This document shows, in pieces, positions 1 to 4,246 of a DNA stretch of 5,009 bases. Both the position numbers and the translations under genes were made by a program. Source of the stretch: Pirellulales bacterium (lineage in GTDB: Bacteria; Planctomycetota; Planctomycetia; Pirellulales; Thermoguttaceae); assembly GCA_030617125.1 (NCBI GenBank), contig JAUWWA010000188.1:1-5009 (forward strand), written 5' to 3'. The notes under the pieces were generated by a model, which made no database searches, was not told the DNA's origin, and saw nothing but the letters and a program-made list of their open reading frames with translations. Position 1 is the stretch's first letter. Each line of letters begins with the position of its first letter.

Positions 1-290
1 GGCCCGTCGCGAGTGTCGACCACGAACAGGATCACGTCGGCCGAATCGATCGCCACCTCGATCTGCGCTTCGATGTGCTCGGCCAGGTTGTCGGAATCCT
101 CGATCCCCATCCCGCCGGTGTCGACCAGCTCGGCGAAGCGGCCGTGAATGTCGACCAGGTGCGTCAGCCGATCTCGGGTAACGCCGCTGGTGCGGTCGAC
201 AATGGCGATCCGCCGCCCGCAAAGCCAATTAAACACACTCGATTTGCCCACGTTGGGCCGACCGACAATAACAACCTGGGGAACTGCCAT
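1..290 (-). CDS. der: Ribosome-assembly GTPase Der (EngA), N-terminal part, cut by window edge
   Basis: Der is an essential GTPase with two tandem G domains and a KH-like C-terminal domain; it acts in late assembly of the 50S ribosomal subunit. Only the first 96 codons are here, covering most of the first G domain. Reading from the ATG at 290-288, the P-loop GRPNVGKS is at residues 10-17, the G2 threonine lies in SGVTRD (T38), and the G3 motif DTGG is at 57-60. The segment [11 protein letters not shown] at about 86-96 is typical of Der. The N-terminus beginning [16 protein letters not shown] matches the usual Der start, and a GAGG sits four bases upstream of the ATG on the minus strand. The family is usually about 440-500 residues, so roughly four fifths lies beyond the window. 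The gene is divergent from the uracil-DNA glycosylase. Identification as Der rather than Era or another TRAFAC GTPase rests on the exact motif spacing and is firm. Confidence 0.95.
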   Translation of the reverse strand, partial: MAVPQVVIVGRPNVGKSSVFNWLCGRRIAIVDRTSGVTRDRLTHLVDIHGRFAELVDTGGMGIEDSDNLAEHIEAQIEVAIDSADVILFVVDTRDG

Positions 291-294
291 GTAA

Positions 295-365
295 CCTCGA
301 AACTTCTCGCCTGGAATCTCAAGCAACAACCCCCCTATGATAGTCGCTCGACGGTGTGCATTCCA
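295..365 (-). promoter_or_regulatory. Candidate promoter and ribosome binding site of der
   Basis: On the minus strand, TATCAT (337-342) matches a sigma-70 type -10 box at five of six positions. A weak -35 candidate, TGGAAT (360-365), lies 17 bp further upstream. A GAGG (295-298) stands four bases before the der ATG and would serve as Shine-Dalgarno. The -35 match is poor, so the promoter part is tentative; the ribosome binding site is better supported. Confidence 0.3.
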
Positions 366-377
366 GTGACGCCCCCC

Positions 378-406
378 ATTCCGGGCTTCCCGACGCGCGC
401 TATACT
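378..406 (+). promoter_or_regulatory. Candidate promoter of the uracil-DNA glycosylase cluster
   Basis: TATACT at 401-406 matches the sigma-70 -10 consensus at five of six positions and lies about 50 bp before the chosen ATG at 456. The hexamer 17 bp upstream (378-383, ATTCCG) is a poor -35. The site falls in the 165-bp gap between the divergent der and glycosylase starts, where a promoter is expected. No other feature was recognised in that gap. Confidence 0.25.
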
Positions 407-455
407 AGGTGTGGGCATTTCGACCGTGAATCCACGCGCAGCAGAGACCTCGATA

Positions 456-1199
456 ATGACGATGACGCAAAAGACGCAAGAGTCCCCGGTCAGGGCGACA
501 GTGCAGAGATTGCAGAGCCTGCATCGCTCTGGGGTAACGCACTTGGCCAAGATACCTTGGGAGGAGGTTGTCGCGTCCACCCCCAAGGCGGCTGCACCCA
601 CGGCCGCCGCTGCCGAGTGTCGGCCGTCGGATGAGAACTCGGCCGCCTTGGCCGCTATCGCCCGCGAAGTCGCCGCTTGCACCCGGTGTGCCGAGCTGGC
701 TCGAAGCCGCACCCAGACGGTCTTCGGCGTGGGCAATCCGCATGCCCGGCTCGTCTTTTGCGGCGAAGCGCCCGGCTCCGACGAAGACCGCCAGGGCGAG
801 CCATTCGTCGGCCGTGCCGGCAAACTGCTGACCAACATTATCCAAAACGGCATGAGGCTGAAGCGCGAGGACGTTTACATCCTGAACATCCTCCGGTGTC
901 GCCCACCGGGCAACCGCAATCCGTTGCCGGCCGAGGCGGCCAATTGCCGCGAGTTCCTCGACCGGCAGCTTGCCGTCATCCAGCCCGAGTTCATCTGCTG
1001 CCTCGGTGCGGTGGCCGCCCAAAATCTGTTGGACACTACCGTCTCGATCGGCCGGCTGCGGGGCCGATTCCACGACCTCGACGGCATTAAGGTCCTCTGC
1101 ACGTATCACCCGGCCTATCTGCTGAGGAACCCCGCCGCCAAGAAACAAACCTGGGAAGACATCCAATTGCTGATGGCAGAAATGGGATTGGGGAAATGA
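456..1199 (+). CDS. Family 4 uracil-DNA glycosylase with [4Fe-4S] cluster
   Basis: This enzyme removes uracil from DNA, starting base excision repair of deaminated cytosine. Family 4 hallmarks are all visible in the 247-residue product. The active-site motif GEAPG is at 103-107, followed by [18 protein letters not shown]. The [10 protein letters not shown] stretch is at about 147-156, and the second active-site motif HPAYLLR is at 218-224. The four cluster cysteines are C75 and C78 (C-x2-C) and C148 and C164 (C-x15-C), the spacing expected for the family. About 60-70 residues precede the first cysteine pair, longer than classic family 4 proteins. They comprise a predicted helix ([14 protein letters not shown], 17-30) and an Ala-rich linker (45-53). 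The frame stays open back to 75, but that would run antisense through der, so I chose the ATG at 456. An ATG at 462 and a GTG at 426 are alternatives. The ribosome binding site is weak (AGAG, 443-446). The gene probably leads the cluster with archease and rtcB. Confidence 0.93.
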   Translation: MTMTQKTQESPVRATVQRLQSLHRSGVTHLAKIPWEEVVASTPKAAAPTAAAAECRPSDENSAALAAIAREVAACTRCAELARSRTQTVFGVGNPHARLVFCGEAPGSDEDRQGEPFVGRAGKLLTNIIQNGMRLKREDVYILNILRCRPPGNRNPLPAEAANCREFLDRQLAVIQPEFICCLGAVAAQNLLDTTVSIGRLRGRFHDLDGIKVLCTYHPAYLLRNPAAKKQTWEDIQLLMAEMGLGK

Positions 1200-1244
1200 C
1201 GAAGCACGAATGACGAAGAAAGCTGACACCTGACGGCTGATAGC
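1196..1244. repeat. Heptamer-periodic tract overlapping the glycosylase stop codon
   Basis: Seven consecutive 7-bp steps run from the glycosylase stop codon to within six bases of the archease ATG. ATGACGA occurs at 1196-1202 and again at 1210-1216, with AGCACGA between them. The right half (1217-1244) has TGA recurring exactly every seven bases (1224, 1231, 1238). On the minus strand, 1220-1240 reads as three TCAGNNN units, including TCAGGTG. The same unit type appears in the other two tracts of the window, in the opposite orientation. No Shine-Dalgarno for archease is visible inside the tract. Confidence 0.75.
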
Positions 1245-1250
1245 TCTTTC

Positions 1251-1661
1251 ATGTACGAGGTTTTCGACCATACTGCCGACCTGGGCCTGCGAATCCGCGC
1301 GGACACGCTCGACGAGTTGTTCGCCGAAGCCGCGCGCGCGCTGTTTTCCGTCATCGTGGCGAATCTCGATGAGGTCCGCTCCGTCGAGGAAATATCGATC
1401 GAAATCGAAGGCGACGTCCATGACGAGATGCTGCGCGACTGGCTGGCCGAGTTGCTTTACGTGTTTCACACTAAGCACCTGATCTTCTCGCGGTTCGAAG
1501 CTGACGTCGGCGATACCAAGCTAACGGCAACCGCCCGGGGCGAGCCGATCGACCCCGCGCGGCACGAAATCGACTCCGAAATCAAGGCCATTACGTACCA
1601 TGGCCTCAACGTTGCACACGGCGACGACGGCTGGTCGGCCGAGGTGATTGTGGATGTTTGA
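1251..1661 (+). CDS. Archease, activator of the RNA ligase RtcB
   Basis: Archease is a small protein co-factor that speeds guanylylation of RtcB by GTP and gives the ligase multiple turnover; it was described from archaeal and human tRNA splicing. The 136-residue length is normal for the family. Diagnostic features are the N-terminus MYEVFDHTADLGLRI (DHTAD at 6-10), the helix WLAELLYVFHTKHLIFSRF (64-82), EIKAITYHGL (110-119) containing the conserved lysine K112, and the C-terminal VIVDV with D135. Family members use conserved acidic residues at both ends, with a lysine, near a metal site; these are present here. The start is clear because the protein begins as archeases normally do. No Shine-Dalgarno is seen, since the sequence before the ATG is the heptamer tract. 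The rtcB gene begins 21 bp after its stop, so co-transcription and joint function are strongly implied. Confidence 0.95.
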   Translation: MYEVFDHTADLGLRIRADTLDELFAEAARALFSVIVANLDEVRSVEEISIEIEGDVHDEMLRDWLAELLYVFHTKHLIFSRFEADVGDTKLTATARGEPIDPARHEIDSEIKAITYHGLNVAHGDDGWSAEVIVDV

Positions 1662-1682
1662 GAAGGCTTGGAGAAACCAACC

Positions 1683-3146
1683 ATGGCGAAACAAGGCTAT
1701 ACTGGGCCGCTCGAGCAGATCGACGAGTGCTGCTGGCGGATCCCGAAGGATTACAAAATCGGAATGCAGGTCGACGGGCAGATCTTCGCCGATGAGCGAC
1801 TAATGGACCACATCCGCGCCGACCAGGCGCCGGAACAGGTGGCCAACGTGGCGATGCTTCCGGGCATCCAGACGGCCAGCCTGGCCATGCCCGACATCCA
1901 CTGGGGATACGGCTTCTGTATCGGCGGCGTCTGTGCGACCGATCCTGACGAGGGCGGCGTGGTCTCGCCCGGCGGCGTCGGCTACGACATTAACTGCGGC
2001 GTACGGTTGGTGCACACCAACCTTTCGCTGGAAGACGTGCAGGGCAAGATCGAATCGCTCACCGACCGCCTCTTTCGCAAGATTCCCGCCGGGGTCGGCA
2101 AGAGTGGACCGTACCGGTTCGAAGGCGAGGAACTCAAGCGGATCCTCCGCCGTGGGGTGAGGTTTCTGGAGAAAAAGGGCCTCGCCACGGCGACCGACCT
2201 CGAGCACACCGAGGCCGGCGGATGCCTCGCGGGCGCCGAGCCCGATTCCATCAGCGATCGGGCGATGGCCCGGGGCGTCGACCAGTGCGGAACCCTCGGC
2301 GCCGGGAACCATTTTCTCGAAGTCCAAGTGGTCGACGAGGTGTTCGACAAGAACGCCGCACAAACCATGGGCCTCGAAAAGGACTTGCTGTGCGTGATGA
2401 TCCACAGCGGCTCGCGCGGACTGGGCTACCAAGTGTGCGACGATTCGCTCAAGAAGTTCCGCAATGTCCCGGCGAAGTACGGCATCGAACTGCCCGACCG
2501 CCAGCTCGCCTGTGCCCCGGTCCACAGCAACGAGGGCCAAGAATATCTGCAAGCCATGCGATGCGCGGCGAACTACGCCTGGGCGAACCGACAGTTGCTG
2601 ATGTGGCAGGCCCGGCAGGTCTTCGCCGAGTTCTTCGGCCGCTCGTGGGAATCGCTGCAAATGAACCTCGTCTACGACGTGGCGCACAATATCGCCAAGC
2701 TCGAAGAGCACGTCGTCCAACGGCGGCGGAAAACGCTCTGCGTGCATCGCAAGGGCGCCACGCGCGCGTTCCCGGCCGACCACGCCGAAGTGCCGCAGCG
2801 TTACCGGACGATCGGCCAGCCGGTGATCATCCCCGGCGACATGGGAACGGCGAGTTGGGTGCTCGTCGGCCGGCCGGGGAGCATGGATCGAGCATTCGGA
2901 AGCACCTGCCACGGCGCCGGCCGACTGATGAGCCGCAAGGCCGCCATCCGCCACGCCCAGGGCCGACGCATCGACCGCGAACTGGCCGAGCAGGGAGTCG
3001 TCGTCCGCTGCCGAAACTGGAAGGGCCTCGCCGAGGAACAGCCCGCCGCCTACAAGGACGTCAACGTCGTGGTCGACGTAGTCGATCGGGCCGGCCTGGC
3101 GAAAGAAGTCGTCCGGCTAAGGCCGGTCGGGGTCGTGAAGGGATAG
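1683..3146 (+). CDS. rtcB: RNA-splicing ligase RtcB (long, archease-dependent type)
   Basis: RtcB joins RNA 2',3'-cyclic phosphate or 3'-phosphate ends to 5'-OH ends, using GTP and Mn2+ through a covalent histidine-GMP intermediate. The 487-residue product carries the whole active site: D102 and C105 in GVGYDINCGVRL, N209, H210 and E213 in GAGNHFLEV, H241 in IHSGSRGLG, H335 in DVAHNIAKLE, HRKGATRAFP at about 355-364, the guanylylated H410 in STCHGAGRLMSR, and a penultimate lysine in the terminal VVKG. Relative to the remembered Pyrococcus horikoshii numbering (C98, H203, H234, H329, H404, K480), these are shifted by a constant 6-7 residues. This means no large insertion and no intein. The length is close to the archaeal/human form (about 480-505) rather than the 408-residue E. 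coli form. The ATG at 1683 is preferred because GGAG (1670-1673) lies nine bases upstream; an in-frame TTG at 1668 adds five residues. It follows archease in a likely operon. Its cellular substrate is unknown; tRNA halves or stress-cleaved tRNA or rRNA are possible. Confidence 0.97.
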   Translation: MAKQGYTGPLEQIDECCWRIPKDYKIGMQVDGQIFADERLMDHIRADQAPEQVANVAMLPGIQTASLAMPDIHWGYGFCIGGVCATDPDEGGVVSPGGVGYDINCGVRLVHTNLSLEDVQGKIESLTDRLFRKIPAGVGKSGPYRFEGEELKRILRRGVRFLEKKGLATATDLEHTEAGGCLAGAEPDSISDRAMARGVDQCGTLGAGNHFLEVQVVDEVFDKNAAQTMGLEKDLLCVMIHSGSRGLGYQVCDDSLKKFRNVPAKYGIELPDRQLACAPVHSNEGQEYLQAMRCAANYAWANRQLLMWQARQVFAEFFGRSWESLQMNLVYDVAHNIAKLEEHVVQRRRKTLCVHRKGATRAFPADHAEVPQRYRTIGQPVIIPGDMGTASWVLVGRPGSMDRAFGSTCHGAGRLMSRKAAIRHAQGRRIDRELAEQGVVVRCRNWKGLAEEQPAAYKDVNVVVDVVDRAGLAKEVVRLRPVGVVKG

Positions 3147-3152
3147 CTGGGC

Positions 3153-3208
3153 TCAGAAATCAGGTGTCAGTGGTCAGAGGGCAGGTGTCAGTAGTCAATG
3201 GTCAGGGG
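3153..3208 (+). repeat. Array of eight TCAGNNN heptamers
   Basis: Eight contiguous 7-bp units begin six bases after the rtcB stop codon. Six start with TCAG, one with GCAG and one with TCAA; the last three bases vary and are mostly G-rich. The unit TCAGGTG is also present (inverted) in the tract at 1196-1244, and TCAGGGG is also in the tract at 4034-4068. There are no long spacers, so it is not a CRISPR array. It might be a degenerate intergenic repeat family or a protein or RNA binding array; the function is unknown. Confidence 0.8.
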
Positions 3209-3252
3209 GCGGGACTCTGGGACAAGGCTCTGAAGCGAAATCCTGAACCCGG

Positions 3253-3306
3253 CCCCCTGGACCTTGGTGTTGGGGGCTTCGTGCTGTACACAGTACGCCC
3301 AGGGGG
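3253..3306. repeat. Nested inverted repeats upstream of the PEBP gene
   Basis: An outer 8-bp inverted repeat pairs CCCCCTGG (3253-3260) with CCAGGGGG (3299-3306). Nested inside is a near-perfect 16-bp palindrome, GTGCTGTACACAGTAC (3281-3296), with one mismatch pair. There is no T-run after the outer arm, so it does not look like a classic intrinsic terminator, although it could form an extended hairpin in the rtcB 3' region. The rest of the 202-bp gap between rtcB and the PEBP gene holds the heptamer array (3153-3208), an unrecognised stretch (3209-3252) and a candidate promoter. Confidence 0.45.
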
Positions 3307-3308
3307 GG

Positions 3309-3336
3309 TTGCATACTCTTCCGGATTTTGTACAAT
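3309..3336 (+). promoter_or_regulatory. Candidate sigma-70 promoter of the PEBP lipoprotein gene
   Basis: TTGCAT (3309-3314) and TACAAT (3331-3336) are separated by 16 bp. The -10 box matches consensus at five of six positions, the -35 at only three. Predicted transcription would start around 3343, leaving almost no leader before the ATG at 3349. That fits the absence of a Shine-Dalgarno there, or else points to the internal start at 3514. Confidence 0.4.
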
Positions 3337-3348
3337 GACGGCGTAGCC

Positions 3349-3996
3349 ATGAAATGCCCAAGATCAGGCACTGCTTTGGTTCACGCCGTATTGGCGCCGA
3401 TTGTTGTGATCGGGCTGGTTGGTTGTCGATCGGATTCGGGCGCGTCTGGACAGCAAAACGCGGAACACGCTCCGGCCGATCAACCGCCGGCCGCTTCGAC
3501 GAGAGAGGATGCCATGCCAATTGAAGTTACCAGCACGGCCTTCGCTCAAGGCCAACCCATCCCCAAAAGGTACACCGGGGAAGGTGCGGATGTCTCGCCG
3601 CCGCTCTCCTGGTCGGGTGTTCCCAATGAGGCGAAGGAACTGGTCGTCATCTGCGTAGATCCCGACGCGCCCAGCGCGGAACCTTGGGTACACTGGGTCA
3701 TGTACAAGATTCCGGTTGACGTGACCGACCTGCCGGAGGGAATTCCGCCGAAAGCCCGGCTTAAGAAACCCGCTGGCGCGCTGCAGGGGAAGAACTCGTG
3801 GAGGTCGGGCCGGATGATCGGGTACCGCGGCCCCCTGCCACCGCCCGGAAGCGGACCTCATCGCTACTACTTCTGGGTCTACGCCCTGGAGGCCAAGCTC
3901 CCGGTCCAGTCGGGAGTAGCAAAAAGCGTCTTGCTCCAGGAGATTCAGGGCCACGTGCTGGCCGAGGGCGAGTTGATGGGCACGTACGAGCGGTAG
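3349..3996 (+). CDS. YbhB/YbcL-type PEBP family protein, predicted lipoprotein
   Basis: The product belongs to the phosphatidylethanolamine-binding (Raf kinase inhibitor-like) family, whose bacterial YbhB/YbcL members bind small anionic or phosphorylated ligands; the physiological role is usually unknown. Family motifs in the 215-residue protein are DPDAP at 104-108, the HW pair at 115-116, GPHRYYFWVYAL at 169-180 and the C-terminal GHVLAEGELMGTYER. The N-terminus (1-26) is a lipoprotein signal: basic start, hydrophobic core (VLAPIVVIGLV) and lipobox LVGC with C26 as the lipidation site. A low-complexity linker (27-55) follows before the fold begins at MPIEVTSTAF (56). The +2 residue is Arg, not Asp, which is compatible with outer membrane sorting. 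No Shine-Dalgarno precedes the ATG at 3349. An in-frame ATG at 3514 (M56) has GAGAGAGG six bases upstream and would give a 160-residue cytosolic form, the usual size of the family. It has its own candidate promoter, so it is probably not part of the rtcB operon. Confidence 0.9.
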   Translation: MKCPRSGTALVHAVLAPIVVIGLVGCRSDSGASGQQNAEHAPADQPPAASTREDAMPIEVTSTAFAQGQPIPKRYTGEGADVSPPLSWSGVPNEAKELVVICVDPDAPSAEPWVHWVMYKIPVDVTDLPEGIPPKARLKKPAGALQGKNSWRSGRMIGYRGPLPPPGSGPHRYYFWVYALEAKLPVQSGVAKSVLLQEIQGHVLAEGELMGTYER

Positions 3997-4007
3997 CGTT
4001 TCACCCG

Positions 4008-4022
4008 TGCGGCGGAGCCGCA
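4008..4022 (+). terminator. GC-rich hairpin after the PEBP gene, possible terminator
   Basis: TGCGGC (4008-4013) and GCCGCA (4017-4022) form a perfect 6-bp stem with a GGA loop, 12 bases after the PEBP stop codon. The position and GC content suit a terminator or an RNA 3' end stabiliser. The following bases (ATCCAAAGG) are not a T-tract, so intrinsic termination is uncertain. Confidence 0.35.
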
Positions 4023-4033
4023 ATCCAAAGGGT

Positions 4034-4068
4034 TTAGTGATCAGCGATCAGTTGTCAGGGGTCAGATG
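4034..4068 (+). repeat. Array of five TCAGNNN heptamers beside the insertion sequence
   Basis: Five contiguous 7-bp units; four begin TCAG and the first is the variant TTAGTGA. The orientation matches the array after rtcB, and the unit TCAGGGG is common to both. The periodicity stops at 4068, just before the region assigned to the insertion sequence, so the array may have been its target or may have been cut by it. Confidence 0.7.
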
Positions 4069-4074
4069 GATCTT

Positions 4075-4160
4075 CTACAGTTGCCGAGCGATTTTGCCTG
4101 AAGGGGTGTTGGCATTTAAGGACTTACGTCGATTTTTCGCCGCGCCACTTCGAACTGTAG
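4075..4160. repeat. 8-bp inverted repeat in the insertion sequence leader
   Basis: CTACAGTT (4075-4082) is mirrored by AACTGTAG (4153-4160), 70 bases apart. Either arm might mark or lie near the left terminus of the insertion sequence, or the pair may be chance. The flanking bases (GCCG versus TTCG) do not extend the pairing. Confidence 0.3.
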
Positions 4161-4206
4161 TGCCACAAGATTGGCTTTGATACCCATTTGGCTCTTGCCT
4201 TTTTAG

Positions 4207-4242
4207 GGAGATTCTCCTATGCTCGTGATGCCAGAAGGAGGT
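4207..4242 (+). promoter_or_regulatory. Transposase ribosome binding site with possible sequestering hairpin
   Basis: AAGGAGGT (4235-4242) is a near-ideal Shine-Dalgarno four bases before the transposase ATG, far stronger than any other site in the window. CTCCT (4214-4218) could pair with AGGAG (4236-4240) over a 17-base loop and hide it. The same bases can instead pair with GGAG (4207-4210), an upstream competing stem. Both stems are short (4-5 bp), so the switch is only a possibility. Confidence 0.45.
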
Positions 4243-4246
4243 CGCC

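Noticed and set aside
75..455. Upstream extension of the glycosylase frame to an ATG at 75, giving a 374-residue protein
   Set aside because: The extra part runs antisense through the der coding region and shows no family similarity; the conserved protein can start at 456 in the gap between the divergent genes.
405..1478. Long minus-strand open frame (357 residues) opposite the glycosylase and archease
   Set aside because: It lies antisense to two clearly identified genes and crosses their gap, has no recognisable domain, and is explained by high GC at third positions of the real frames.
1668..1682. TTG start for rtcB
   Set aside because: It would leave only one base between AGAAGG and the start codon, while the ATG at 1683 has GGAG at good spacing and gives the normal N-terminus.
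1800..2954. Long minus-strand open frame (384 residues) opposite rtcB
   Set aside because: The plus-strand frame encodes every RtcB catalytic motif; the antisense product has no recognisable fold and is a high-GC shadow.
1683..3146. Intein in RtcB, as in some archaeal homologues
   Set aside because: Spacing between all catalytic residues matches the mature enzyme, leaving no room for an intein.
3153..3208. CRISPR-like array
   Set aside because: Units are 7 bp with no spacers of 25-40 bp and no cas gene nearby; it is a simple short-period repeat.
2222..3346. Plus-strand open frame of 374 residues overlapping rtcB and its downstream gap
   Set aside because: Extremely Arg- and Pro-rich, out of frame with rtcB, and runs through the heptamer array; typical shadow of a GC-rich gene.
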